Assembly (NCBI GenBank): GCA_025024175.1
Contig: QCXZ01000075.1
Location: 2,604,001 to 2,668,000 of the forward strand
Source of the DNA: Rhyzopertha dominica
Lineage: Eukaryota; Arthropoda; Insecta; Coleoptera; Bostrichidae
Direction of reading: 5' to 3'
DNA length: 64,000 nt
The stretch's first letter is position 1; the number at the start of each line of letters is the position of its first letter. The translations under genes and the position numbers were made by a program. Shown in pieces: positions 25,201 to 37,529 of this stretch. The notes under the pieces were generated by a model. That model saw only the letters and a program-made list of their open reading frames with translations. It had not been told where the DNA came from and did no database searches.

Positions 25201-28200
25201 TTTAAAGAATTAAGAAACATTTTGGACATTTCAAATATGGTGACAGTTTATTACGCTTTGATACAGTCTGTATTAACTTATGGTATAATAGTTTGGGGAT
25301 CCGCCAATAAAACTACAATAAAATGCGTTGAAATACTGAAAAAATCTATTATAAAAGTAATTATGAACAAGCATCGCAGATATTCATCGGATCTTTTGTA
25401 TGAACAATCAAAATTAATGGACTTGCGGTAATTATACGCACTTATGATATACAAATATTTATACAAAAACAGAAGCTTTTTATTAACATATCCCTGCCAT
25501 GAATATGTAACAAGAGGAATGACTAGCAACTCGGCCTGTGTGCCATTTGCAACAAAAACTTTGTGTCAGAGAAACATTGATTTTTTTGCACCTTTATTAT
25601 ATAACATGCTAACGCCAGATTTGAAATCTTGCACAAATTACATAGCCTATTGTAAGAACATTAAATCAATGATAATGAACAGGGATCGTCATGAGTTTTC
25701 AAATTTAATTGATCGATTATAAATTATACAAAATAAATTAAAACTTTTTATTATTTATTTTCTAGCTATATTTTTCTTTTTCTCCTATTTGTCATATCTA
25801 CTCCTCAGCTCTGTTCAACGATGTACATTTCGTTTGTTTCTCTAAGTCTAATTTAAATTTTATGTAAAAATCTTGTTTTGTCTTGCATACATGTGTATGG
25901 GTTTCCTTTTCTTTAGTGATGTACATGGTAGATATACTATTACAAATACTTTTATTTTTTTAGATTCTGCTCAGCACATGCACACAAAATAATTATATTG
26001 ATTTTTTCATTGCTCGCNTACAAGCCTTTAGGCTTCGCGGTGAGATTTTATTTATTTAATACAATTTATGTTATATTTAAAATGATGTAAATTATGTTTG
26101 AGTTTAAATAAATACCTATCTTTAAAAATGTTTAAGCTGCAAGGTAAATAAGCTGGAAATTTTTCTTCACTATATTTCACTTGACGNATAGGGTTAATTT
26201 AANCAGGTAAATCTAACGTCAAAATAATTGAAAGTTTAAGTCAATGGATCAGTTTTCAATTCTGATGAAGTTAGTAAAGCTAGACTGATCAAGAAACATT
26301 AGTATTATTTATGTAAACGCTATAAACTCCTTAAAATATGGACCATTCAAACTTGACTTAAACAAGAGCTGATGCATGTTTTCTTAGCTGTTAAAATGCC
26401 AACAATATAGCAACCAATATTGATTCGAGAACAGTACATAAAAATTGATTAAAAGCATAAGCTAAGTCTTCACTTCAAGCAAGCCAACTTATACCAATTT
26501 TGTGTAATGATGGAGTTCATAAAGTTTTAAAAAACTACATTAAAGACCTACTCTTAAAATTCACCATAATTTTAATAAATCGTTGAAATCCTTTCAGTTT
26601 TTATCATAACATCATCAAAAGCTAGTTTTTCAGATAAACAATTAAGATTTATAAAGATTTCACAAAAAAAAAGAAAACTGGCAGTTGACTGTGGAGCAAA
26701 ACGTAAATTTGTTATTCCCAAAATCTGTTAGTAGAATTTTTCTGGATATTATTTAGAACTTGACTCTGACACTAACAAACTGTTTAAAAGAATTTATTCT
26801 AAACTGACAAAGGTGCACTTATTTTGGATTATATATTAATATCTCAGACAAGATAAAGTTAAGACTAATAAAATAACTAAATTTAACAACAAATTAAAGA
26901 ACTTCAGTTTTTTATTTTTATTTTAGAAAACCCACATGTGCGGAGAAATTTTTTTACTTATTTTTAATTAAAAAAACCGTTTCTTTGTGACAATTTCTAG
27001 CTCGTTCCTTAAACGCTTTTGGAAAAGAATTCCTTTTAGTACCAATTTTTCAAATAATTTAACACAAAAATTGTAATAGAAATATTCAGCAAAACTTGGG
27101 TACCAATTTTTCAAATAATTTAACACAAAAATTGTAATAGAAATATTCAGCAAAATTTGGGTTTTCTTTTAACATCATTCATTGGTATCCTTCTTAGGTT
27201 TAGTGGTCCAGACTTAGTTTATTTACATAATTCTAATGATTGGGTACATTATCTTGGCATAAGATCAATAAGCATCATACCATGACTTGTTTGTCGGATT
27301 AGGCGTTAGGTTTAATGGAGAATTATTATTTGTGTAACAGAATGCAGCAAGTGATGATCCAGGAGGGATCTGCACTTGGGCCATAAGTGTTTACCGTATA
27401 TACTGCTGAATTGCCTAAAGTTGTTATTGTCTGCTTGGTACAGTTGTATGCTGATGACACACAAATGTATCTTCCATTTAAGCGTGACAGTGTTAAAACA
27501 TTAATTCGTGACCTATTCTAATATAATAATTTTTTCTACTTTAGCAATAATTACTCCATAGAGCTTATATTTTATCTTCTACCTAACATGATAAACACTG
27601 TATGTTATTACCATTCTTTTAAATTCAGGAAGCAAGTATTTCTAACAATACGTGAAATTTTGCAAAACTAGAATAATGGTTACCAATTACCTTTACTTGG
27701 TTATATAGCGAAAATGCATAACCTTCACATTGTCACGATTTACGACTGTATAAACCTAAACTAAACCTGAGAGAGAATGTTTGTGATTCTTGTTAACATC
27801 CAGTTTAACGAGCCCACTGCGTATCATAACGAGCTTTATAAAGTGGTTTATTACCCATAAAGTAACATTTCTTAGTTGGAAAATCTTACGGAGAATTAAC
27901 TTTACTCATTTACAACGTTGGAGAGTGTACAAAACAACCTTGCAAACACTACCGATTCTAAAGTTATAGTTAAACAGGGGCAGGATGATTCGAAATTCAG
28001 ATTTTAATTGATTGTCATAGTATTGTTTATTTAGGAAACAAAATCATTGTGAAGTTAAATGTTACAAAATTTCAGTGTGAGGTGCGTTCGTATACTTCAC
28101 CTATATCTTACATAAAAGATCTTAGTGAAAAATAAAAAGATATTTGTTAGAAATTAATAAAAAATATTAGAAGCCACCTGTTAAAAATAAAAATCTGTTT

Positions 28201-31200
28201 CAAAATCAAGTTAAAACTGCTATTGAAAATTTAACTAAATAATGTAGTTTATTTGTGGAAATATAATAATTGCACACCGGTATATACAAGTCAAACATCT
28301 AGACGTTTAAGTAGTATCATCAAACAACATAAGCATAACTTCAATTATTGTATTTAATCATAGTAAGTCATCATTTTCCACTAGTTACTCCCGAAACATG
28401 AAACGCGGTATGAGGTATGAAAAGAACACAAAATGTATCAAGCTCATATGAAAAGTATCTGGCAGTCTCATGATTGGAGTTCTTAATGTACAAAATCTTT
28501 AAAAACTAAAGGGTACCTGGATATTGAAAATTAGTCTTTGTGATTTTTCTACATAATTTCTTTAAACCTCTCGAACTGGCATTGTAAAAAGTACATGGTT
28601 CTGTATTTCCCACTGGTATCCTGTTAAATGTTGTATATATAAACTAGAATGAGTAATTCTTTGCTTTGGCAAGGTTTATAGCACTGTAAACGTGTGAATG
28701 CGATTTCCTAACACTCAAGTTGATAAATTTACTGTGTAACAGTAACGGGTTTTACAGACCGCATTATTACCATTTTCATCTGGAAGACGTTATTGGAAAT
28801 AAAACACCTGAGGCGGTTGGAAATAATAAAATGATNATGATGTAGTTGGCGCAAACATNTACTTTTATTTAAAGAAACAGTAAATCAAGAATGACAACCG
28901 TGTTTCATACTAGTAAACTAATTAAACTGGCATTGAAAATTTATAGTTTATAGCTGTTAGCATTTCGTTCCACATATTATATTCGACTGGACTGCAAAAT
29001 ACAAAATATTTGAGAAACTTGTTAACAAAAGATGACAGTGATGTTTGCTAATTTCAATGACGTATCTTGTAAATCTGACTTCATTTTGTGTTGTGTTGCT
29101 TCGAAATTATTGATTGTTTTGCTTCAATATACTTAACGTCACTGTATACCATTTCTTCTTTGTTAATAATAATAATAATAATAATAATATATGTCTTTAT
29201 TGATGGCAGCATTCGGCACAGGGCTGCTCTTCCATACAAATACGAAAAACTGAGTACAAATAATAACACGTGTGATTATTTAACGTAAGTACAATCATTT
29301 AACTAAACTACACTAAATATAAATGATAAAACCATAAAATCAAAATAGATATTATACAGGTATTCTAATGTCTAAGTTCAAGTTAGGTTTTTTAGTTGCT
29401 TTCGAAAAGGCAGCGACGAAGCAGACACAAAAAATTGATAAAACTGACTAAATAGTATTACGGCTTGATAGCTAAAACTACGCCGTTGTGCTTTGGAATC
29501 ACATACATTTGAGGGCCACGAGTAGGACGATCATGAACACTACAAAATTGAATGAATTTATTACATTACAAGGTATTCGGGTGAACGATCTTTTAGTATT
29601 TTGAAAACGAGGTATCCGAGGTGGAGCTCGAATCTTTTAGACAATCTAAACCAGTACAAACAAATGCGAAATATGATCATATTTCCGCAAATTTTGTTTG
29701 TTCAGATACCCTTCCAACTAAATAAGTTTAATGCATTCTAAACAAATGTCTGTATGTGTCAAGTTAAATAAATTATGAAATGACTTCCACAAAAACAAGA
29801 TAAACTAAATCACGTAATATGGTAAAAACCGTAAAAAAATCCTTAAGTATTAGATACGCACAATTAACTGAAAAGATAGATTATACAATTTCAAGCGTGG
29901 TACTTGTACTGTATTGTTTGCACTCATATGAAAACTATAAAAAGGTATTATGGACACGGTAAGTACCTACTCAAAAGATTACTAATGAAGTACCAGTAAA
30001 CAATAAAACGTTCTTATCGTAAAAATTCTTGCCACTATTGTATAATTTTTTTGAAATATGTTCTTGAGCACTATGGCTGTGAAATATTTTTCTATTCATG
30101 TATCAATTACTGCTGACTGTATTTTGCTTTTTTAAAGATACAAGAAGAATCATAACGTACCTTTTGTCAACAACTGTAAGAAGTTGTGAAAACAGGTATT
30201 TTAAAAAAATAATACGTAACTTGGTACCTTCTAGTCTACTAATATTTTAATTTCACAGAAATACACAGTTAGTTTTTCAAGAAATGAGTCCAAACGTGAA
30301 AAACTTGGGTAGCTTATACACTTTTTATGTAGGCAACAAATTTGCACCAATCATTTAGCACTATACTATTGATCAGCTTGATTGCGCTAAATGCTTTAAC
30401 AAAACAGTTCAGTAGGTCACCAGTTTATATTTGGAAGAACGAAAACTGATCAGCGACAAACAGTGGTACCTATTATTAATATCAATTCAATCATTGTTAA
30501 AATGAGGTAGAGGAAGAAATGGGATAAGACTAGCAATGCAATATGTTAAATTTGAGTTTCCAAAATGCAGTAGTCATTGTATTTATAGTAAAAGACGGAT
30601 GACAAATTTCAGGTTTTATCAGTTTTTAATCAAATGGTATTTTTGTGGTGATTCTTTCTAGAAGCACACAAACCCTGTACTTTGCATGACCCCACAAGAG
30701 AAATCCATTCGTTGTCCAAGAAAACGAAGTGTACACTCCTGAAATTATCTTAACTTAGATGTGCTAATATTTTATGCCATAATTCGGTATTCTTACAAGA
30801 ATTTTGCAAATATTTGCATACGATGCATTATTTATAACCAATATATCATATCAGCAGAGCAGTCAAACAAAAACAATATTTCGTGTGAACAAGAATACAG
30901 TCATGTCAGTTACTCATTTGACTTTTATACCTTTTTATACTTTTACGCAATTAAGGAATTGGAACTGTATTTAAGTAAGTTAAGTTTAACAATTTTCTTT
31001 CGTCAAAATGTCAGAAATCTATTCTTTTAGAGTAAAGTATTGAACCCAAGCAAATTAGGCATTTATAGGATTCCTTATGAAATTAACATCTATGTGTTTT
31101 AAACTTTTATGCTTGCGTTATTTATGCTCAATTACAAAGTATATACAAACATAAACACATTGCACCATTTTCAGCAATTTTGTGCAAATCTACCTAAATA

Positions 31201-34200
31201 CTAAATAACATTCCTGTCTGCTTTCAGGTGCTATCCACATCGGCCACAGTGATAGCTTTGGATTCAATACTAATCGGCAACACCACCTTTAATGAAGACT
31301 TCAAAATAGAATTTCTAGTTATAGCTTTAGCGAATCTCTTTACGTCTAGCTGTTGCATTGTAGGAACATGCAGGGTAATTAATTATTACAATTGTATCTA
31401 CAAATAGATCCCATAAGTACATTGTTTACACCACTGTTTATCACATCTTGATATTAGTTTAAGTGTTAAAGTTTAAAGCAACGTTTTATATGCCTGTTAT
31501 AACTTAATACTAAATAATTTTGCAGGAATCGAGGTATTTCTTGCTGCCATGGCTCTTCATAACAGCCATAGTCATTACAGCTGTATTCTTGATAGCACTG
31601 TACTTAATTTTGTTCGAGTTCTGCGACTGGATATTGTTAGGACTTACTTTGCTGTTCTTTGCAGGTAAGCAAATACCATATTTATATTCTGTAGATCTCT
31701 CTTAAATTACAGTAATACAAACATTAACGAACTATAATGTTTGTGAACTATAAATTCTGATGCAATCGATACTTCACAAATAAAATGTACTTCCTTGGAG
31801 GTCCACGTTTAAAACAAAACTGTAGAATACCTTATATTGGGCAGTTCATTATTTCATTCTAATATTTTTATCCTAGTTTATGTACTAAAACCCCAAATAA
31901 ACCAATAAGCTATAATACTTCTTCTTTAGTTATAATGTAAGGTGGCTATTTATCAGTTACCCAATGTGAGAAATTGTAAATTAAAAAGACTATAAAAATA
32001 CTACAAAATAATAAAAAAGTTCATAGTTTATACAGAAGAGATAAGAGCTTGTCTTTTCTGTTTTTTGATTTTGTATGGTCTACGCTGCTATTTGGTTAAA
32101 AAATTATTATTTTAATGCTTTAAGTTACTGAACTATTGTCATTATACTAAATTAAAAGATTAGTAAGCAATGAAATAAATTTGTTTAATATTCATTTTGG
32201 TCTTCTTAATAAAAATTTTAATACAGTAATTATATGAACTGTATTGTAGTTTCTTCTTTAATGTTTGGATTTTAGGAGTAAGTAATTGAGTACCATAACA
32301 GTAGAAATACTGACAACGCGCTATGATCTGAAAAAGCATACTTCATGACACTATCAAAAAAAATAAATTTCGTGCAACACCACGAGTTAAGTAATTTGTA
32401 ACAATCATAACGTCGACTTATCTTTGGAGTGTTAACAAGCAAAATAGGGTGTAATTGGTTTTTATTTTACATATATTTTTTAACGTCTGCAGTTTTAAAA
32501 AGCAATATTTGTCCAACAGGCAAGTATTTAAGCAAAGGAAGTAGAAAAATACAAATTATACAAAAATAATGCGTCTAACCATGGGTGAATTAATTAATTC
32601 ATCTATGGTCTAACTAATAATTATTTATCTCGATTGTGGATAACACATATATTCACACAAACCATAACTGCAAGTTTATTATAATCAAATGTTGCCCAAT
32701 AAGTAAATACATATTATAATGAGTAATAATCTTGTGTACAGATACAAAGTCGAATGATTTCGATTCCTAAAATGTGTTTATTATTTAGTTTAGATACGTA
32801 CTCTCTCTACAAACGAAGTAATTAATTTTTACCAAGATTTGTACATATTTGTTATGGGTTTAAATCAGCTTGTTGGATATGTAAGTCTGAAAGCTGTATG
32901 TATAGTACCAACAATTATAGTAATCGCATTTTCTCTATCGCGTTCCAGAGTAAAAAATTAAGGAGTTATTGCAATCCTTTTGTCTTTAAAACTTTTTAAC
33001 ACAAGACTTTTTTATAAACACGAAAAGCTGAAGGCTAAATTTTTCTACAATCACGAATGCGTAGAAGGTTCCTATTATATTTAGGGTGGTTTAAAATTGT
33101 ATAAGCTCTCTCAAAGCCAACTAACGTAATCTAGTTTTAAACTTGAAGCTGATAAGTGATCATATATACATCTAAAACTCCCTTTTTGCAGCATCCCTCA
33201 CTTCGCAAAAAAAGTGGCAGATTCAGATATCACATCCAATTACCAATTACCAATAACCAATTTGGAAACCCTATACTACTCTTTTGTCGTACTCTAATAC
33301 ACTGTAATGTAAAAACAAATCGTCTCTTGACATCATACAGTGTAAATTGGAAGGAAAACGGCAAACACAACACTATATTGTTTAAAATGCATGTCTATGC
33401 TGTGCTGTCTACACCTCAACCAACTGCAGATAGTACTATTTCGCTGTCATTACAGCTCATCAGTACAGTTTAGGTCTAGTGTAGACAACACGGCATATAA
33501 CTGGTTTTGCTTATATACTAAAGCAATGGTATGATGAAAGTAAGAATTTAGGATGGCAATGCCAACTGTCAGTATTACACTGACATGATGACAAAGCCAC
33601 CTAGCTGCCATAACGGGCATAGACATGCATTTTAATGTATGTTGGTTCTTGCCCGCCAGCAAAAAGTGCCGTGGGGGCCTGCTGACAAATGGAAGTATGC
33701 AGTTGTTGCCAATTTGTCAGGCTAGAGGTCACTTCCTTTAGGAAGTAGTTCCCGTTATGGCAGCTAGGTGGCTTTGTCATCATGTCAGTGTAATACTAAC
33801 AGATGGTATTGCCATCCTAAATTCTTACTATATTGTTTATATAAAAATAATTAAAAGAAAACGGCTAAAATGCTATCAGATAATCATTTGTTCTAGAATT
33901 CTTTAGACAGATGTTTCCTTATACTAAAATAATATCTATAAATTCGTCACAATTCTGAAGATTAGAAGATCTAGTACGCAGTTGGGAATTCGTCAAAAAT
34001 GTAATCTTTTTCATATATACAGTACAATAAATATAATGTATGATTAGACGAAAATCCGAACGTCATAGTGTCAACGTGTGGTGTACCTTTAGTTTTTGAG
34101 AATTATTTCAGAAAAAGAACTACAGCTAGAGCATATGTCTACAACGTTTGGACGGAATATTTAGAAAAAAAATTTTGAGCATCTTGGACAATAAATACTA

Positions 34201-34671
34201 TAGTTTAAAATTGCTCCAGAAATGACAGTAAGATAAAAATACATGACGTACTATACCAAAATTAGAAAAAGCGATTGAATATTGTTGAAGAAAGAAGTTT
34301 GTTTAGAACGCCTATAAAAAAGTGTCAAAAACTACTTGTTACCGCAAGCAATACTTTAGAGCTGTGTTTCCGTGATATTCTTTACCATAATCTCTTATAA
34401 AACATGTTTTAAACTAACATTTTATCAATTCATTGCAGCCGTAGCTTTTTACGGATGGATAACAGCAGCAGCCTACTACAACGAACTGAAGACGAGAGAG
34501 ACACAACCGGAACCGTCCATCAGACCCTACCTCAGTCCAGAGGCTGTAACGAGACCAGAAGCTTTCGTTATTTCACCACCACCACCATACAACATGGCCT
34601 ACGAAGTAAGCGAAGTGCCATATGAGAAACCACCAAGTTACGAAGAGGCCAGCAGAGTCGGAAGAGTCTAA
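22244..34671 (+). CDS. Four-TM protein with two PY motifs (paralogue 3), 4 exons, 196 aa
   Basis: Exons are 22244-22315, 31228-31374, 31526-31664 and 34439-34671, with donors GTAAGT, GTAATT and GTAAGC and acceptors TTCAG, TGCAG and TGCAG. Phases 0, 0 and 1 match paralogue 2, and the exons sum to 591 nt. The start MATEYFCGCCTSRN sits in a favourable context (GAAATGG). Exon 2 brings SATVIALDSIL and ends CCIVGTCR; exon 3 begins ESRYFLLPWLF, like ESRNYLLPWIF in paralogue 2. The fourth helix ends YGWITAAAYYNEL at about residue 136. The tail carries PPPPY (166-170) and KPPSYEEA (183-190). Intron 1 is 8.9 kb and holds LINE, reverse transcriptase and possible Penelope relics; intron 3 holds a foldback element. 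The role is unknown; PY motifs point to WW-domain partners. The in-frame TTG/CTG region before 22244 is 5' leader. Confidence 0.8.
22925..23190. repeat. GC-rich island, probable repeat fragment
   Basis: About 260 bp of clearly higher GC content inside intron 1 of paralogue 3. It ends in a short ATCA-type tail (TCAATCAATCAATC at about 23180-23193). The base composition and the simple tail suggest a retroposed 3' end, but no family was recognised. Confidence 0.35.
23200..25100. other. Part of intron 1 of paralogue 3, nothing recognised
   Basis: AT-rich. The open frames 23478-23681 and 24185-24424 on the minus strand have no recognisable features. Confidence 0.4.
25105..25722 (+). pseudogene. 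Non-LTR retrotransposon reverse transcriptase C-terminal fragment
   Basis: The frame from about 25105 reads YLGVHFDSHMRWNVHCEQLC, then VYYALIQSVLTYGIIVWGSA, the thumb region of LINE polymerases (the YLG...D..L.w..H block followed by LxYGxxVWG). After a stop near 25429 the same frame continues as MIYKYLYKNRSFLLTYP to the TAA at 25720. The first part and the catalytic palm are missing, so this is a 5'-truncated copy with one nonsense codon. It is the usual decay product of LINE insertion and lies in intron 1 of paralogue 3 in the sense orientation. Confidence 0.8.
25740..27030. other. Part of intron 1 of paralogue 3, nothing recognised
   Basis: AT-rich with a few undetermined bases; no supported feature. 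Confidence 0.4.
27041..27162. repeat. Two-copy 61-bp tandem duplication
   Basis: 27041-27101 and 27102-27162 are head-to-tail copies starting ACCAATTTTTCAAATAATTT and differing at one position (AAACTTGGG against AAATTTGGG). This is a recent local duplication. Confidence 0.9.
27340..27520 (+). pseudogene. Reverse transcriptase relic with YADD box
   Basis: A short stretch reads QVMIQEGSALGP, a stop, then VFTVYTAELPK and VQLYADDTQMYLPF. These are the PQGSxLGP and YADDT blocks of a LINE polymerase in the right order and spacing. Nothing else of the element is recognisable. Confidence 0.65.
28245..28360 (+). pseudogene. Possible GIY-YIG endonuclease relic of a Penelope-like element
   Basis: One frame reads TPVYTSQTSRRLSSIIKQHK, close to the YxGQTxRxLxxRIxEHK pattern of the GIY-YIG domain found in Penelope-like retroelements. 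The fragment is only about 35 residues, and no reverse transcriptase was found beside it. The identification rests on this single pattern. Confidence 0.4.
28400..31227. other. End of intron 1 of paralogue 3
   Basis: AT-rich. It contains an AAT microsatellite at about 29165-29189 and otherwise nothing recognisable. Confidence 0.4.
29165..29189. repeat. AAT microsatellite
   Basis: Eight consecutive AAT units in intron 1 of paralogue 3. The short open frames on both strands here are artefacts of this repeat. Confidence 0.85.
33384..33826. mobile_element. Foldback/MITE-like element, copy 3
   Basis: Located in intron 3 of paralogue 3. It starts AAAATGCATGTCTATGCTGT, like copy 2 (AAAATGCATGTCTACGCTGT), and contains the same 150-bp left flank. 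The hairpin arms are about 33540-33615 and 33710-33825. In the loop side of the left arm, sequence is replaced by an unrelated segment containing GGCATAGACATGCATTTTAA. The 12-bp direct repeats ACTATATTGTTT at 33372-33383 and 33827-33838 flank it, giving a different target from copy 2 and therefore an independent insertion. Confidence 0.78.
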
Positions 34672-34689
34672 CCGGTACAGTAGTGCGAA

Positions 34690-35990
34690 TACTGGAGAAA
34701 AAGTATTAGACGCTGAAAGCTGTGATTGTGTGTTACCGAAATTAATACTCATTATGTAGTTCCTAACAAGTGATCAGTTGTTTAAATGAGTGATGGACAG
34801 CTTTAAAGACTTACTATTGAAAATTACTTATATTATTGTTAATGAAGGTAATTTTTAGGAACTTGGTTTTTGTGGTTCGCAGACTAACATTTGAATACTT
34901 ATTCAATATGCGAATACGAACATGTGACTGTTTTGAAAACCTCCAAGTAAATGATAAACATTCTAAGTGACGATTAATAAAAAGTACTGAAACAGGTACA
35001 GTCTATTTTTTATCCTTCTAGCTAGATAATAAAGAGCTACATTCAATAATATTAAACTTTTTTGAAAAAATAAAGTTACCTATTAAATATGATCATTTTA
35101 GCTCAAAATATCAGCTATAGTGACAAACTTTATGTCTGTCTATTTGTCTAACTAAAACCTTTGTTACTGTGCTAAATTTGGCAAAATATTTAATAGTCCG
35201 TTTAGTTTTAGTAAGTCAGTAGTCAGGGATGTTCCTCTACGTGTAGACTAATGTACAATGTAGACTATGCTTACTATGCGTAAGAAAAATATAGTGGAGA
35301 GAACACGCATGCGTCGATTGAGGATCCAGATTTACCTGGGACACGAGAATGGTCGCCATATTGTCCAGAGTAATGTCAAATATTCGGCAGTATTGTCCAG
35401 TGTTAGTAATTCAATAAATTCATTTTGCAACTGTATTATTTAGAATCATATCAATATTGGAATACTAAGGAATTAACCGAAAAACTACCAATCTAATATT
35501 AAGAAGTTAAATTCAAAACGCTAAACAGCAGATGACGTTGTCTGTTATTAATCTGGCAAAACAGATCTGCAAGCCTCGTTTATGTGCTGTTGGAATTTCG
35601 AGTAATATTTTAAAAAAATGTAGGCATTTGGTAAATTTTGCCCAAAATAGTTGTAAAAAGAGAGTTTTGAATATTTTCACTGCAGAAAGAAACGGTTAAA
35701 TTATTAATAATATTTATTTATACATAATTTGTCATTGGTCTGCTGCAGCCACGTGTCCAGTACTCTCTATATTGATTGGGTGATTTATAACAAGCGAGTT
35801 TTGCATCTTTTCCCTAACTTTAAACCCAGTTTTGGCCACTACAAAGCTAACTTTACTGAGAAACACTTCACTGCATTGTGAATATAAACCATTTAATCAT
35901 AAAAAATCATATAACCCGTATTTTGAGATTTTATTTAGGACTTTATATAAACATACTGTCGGGCGAAGTCTAGCGTAGCTATTCCACCCA
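34690..35990. other. Intergenic sequence after paralogue 3
   Basis: AT-rich, including the presumed 3' UTR of paralogue 3 (AATAAA near 34976). Nothing else was recognised. Confidence 0.4.
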
Positions 35991-35999
35991 ACCCAAAAA

Positions 36000-37117
36000 A
36001 ATATAAACTTAGTTCAATATGAGAAACAAACCTAAAACAACTATAGTACCGTGCTATGACTATAATTACAAGCTAATGACTTAACCTATATATCCTTTGT
36101 TTTTTGAAACTTTCTACAGAGCATATTTTAGTAAACAAATCATAGTGTTCATTATAATACTTTATAGCATTATAAGTAAAAGACCGCGTGTATAGCGAGG
36201 TTCGGAAGCTAGGCATTGATAAATGGTGGACATATCTAAGAGATAAATCAGTGCAATGCAAGCTGCGACGACTATGAAACTTATCACGCAAGTATTTTGG
36301 CGAAGAGGATCGAAAGACACGAAACAAGAAAGTTGCAAGGTGGCAATGAAAAAGTTGATCAATTTTTAACCATTTAAGCTGCCGTATGCACTTACTGATA
36401 TGAGTATACTTTTTTAGTCAAAATATGAATCTGCAGCAGTTATTCTGCACCTTCGAAAGCCTGTATTTATTAACGGCATCAAAACAAGGAAAATATACCG
36501 TAAAACAATACAGTAAGTGAGGGATTACCAGAGATTCGCATGTTTTTTTCCTAAGTTTAAAGTTGAGAATAAAATGATTAGAGTACAAGACCTTTAAAGC
36601 AACATAACATTTTTTAATAACAGAAGACACGTGATTTTTAAAACGAAGGTCATTATCTATACTTTAAACCAAGGCTTTTGATCCTTTCATATACAGGCAG
36701 TTGATTATGGTCCACACATACTTCACAAAACATTTTGGTGACGATTTCGACGCGAAGTATACTACAGAACACTTATTGCTGTTTAACTTTAAGTTAATAT
36801 TACTAGTACATTCACTAATGTTGCCTAAGTCCTCATTCATTTCTAAGCATGCCCTCTCTATGTTCTGCGGGTCGAAATGGTGTAAAAGGTAAGTATCGTC
36901 AGCGTATGCCACGCAAGTTGAAAATTTGGGCTTCGAGAGTAAATCAGCGGTGTAAATTAAAAACAAAATTGGTTCCAGGATAGATCCTTGAGGGTCTCCC
37001 GACGTCACTCTGCCTACATCAGATATTTCGCCACCTAGCAAGACTCGCTGGCACCTATTGAGCAAATAAGATCCGAAGAAATTAACAGAAACCTCATCAA
37101 AACCGTAGTAAAGTCAA
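36000..37117 (-). pseudogene. LINE reverse transcriptase fragment, family B copy 2
   Basis: The minus strand from about 37117 reads YYGFDEVSVNFFGSYLLNRC, then VTSGDPQGSILEPILFLIYT, then STCVAYADDTYLLHHF (catalytic YADD) and INLKLNSNKCSVVYF. This is followed by a frame break, then HLLYCFTVYFPCFDAVNKY and, after another, HLATFLFRVF, LRDKFHSRRSLHCTDLS and TYNAIKYYNEHYDLF to 36073. It keeps the roughly 300 bp that copy 1 (11.7-12.4 kb) has lost. It is 5'-truncated with no endonuclease part, and the frame changes show it is inactive. Confidence 0.82.
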
Positions 37118-37457
37118 TTTAAAGAAACAATTTATTGTATCCATGTATACCATATCACACCATACCAATGTATATGCGTATTCATTTGTCTAGAACATTC
37201 AAGATATATGTAGTAAACTTTGCAACTGTGTTTATCGCAAGAGGCCTTTATTTGTGTAGTTTTTATTCACTTTTTTTTGTATTCAAGAGACTTCTCTGTC
37301 TGTCTCACTTTATGGCATCGAGTTAGAATTCAAAAAATCAAGCATATACTTCATGAAACTGAACGTGTAAATGTGTTGTGGAACATGAATGTATTACAAC
37401 CAGATTCCCAGGATAAAATACAAGAGTGATTCACCACCGTTATACTGTTTACATTTT

Positions 37458-37467
37458 TATAGATAAA
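37458..37467 (+). promoter_or_regulatory. Possible TATA box of the chitinase-like gene
   Basis: TATAGATAAA lies about 70 bp before the candidate start codon at 37530, which is compatible with a start of transcription near 37490. This is suggestive only. Confidence 0.25.
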
Positions 37468-37529
37468 AGCTGGACTAGTGGACATTCGATTGCAGAAGTT
37501 TATGTTAGTTTGAGCGCAGTGTTTTCGAA

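Noticed and set aside
33450..33783. Overlapping minus-strand frames in intron 3 of paralogue 3
   Set aside because: They lie inside the foldback element and come from its inverted arms.
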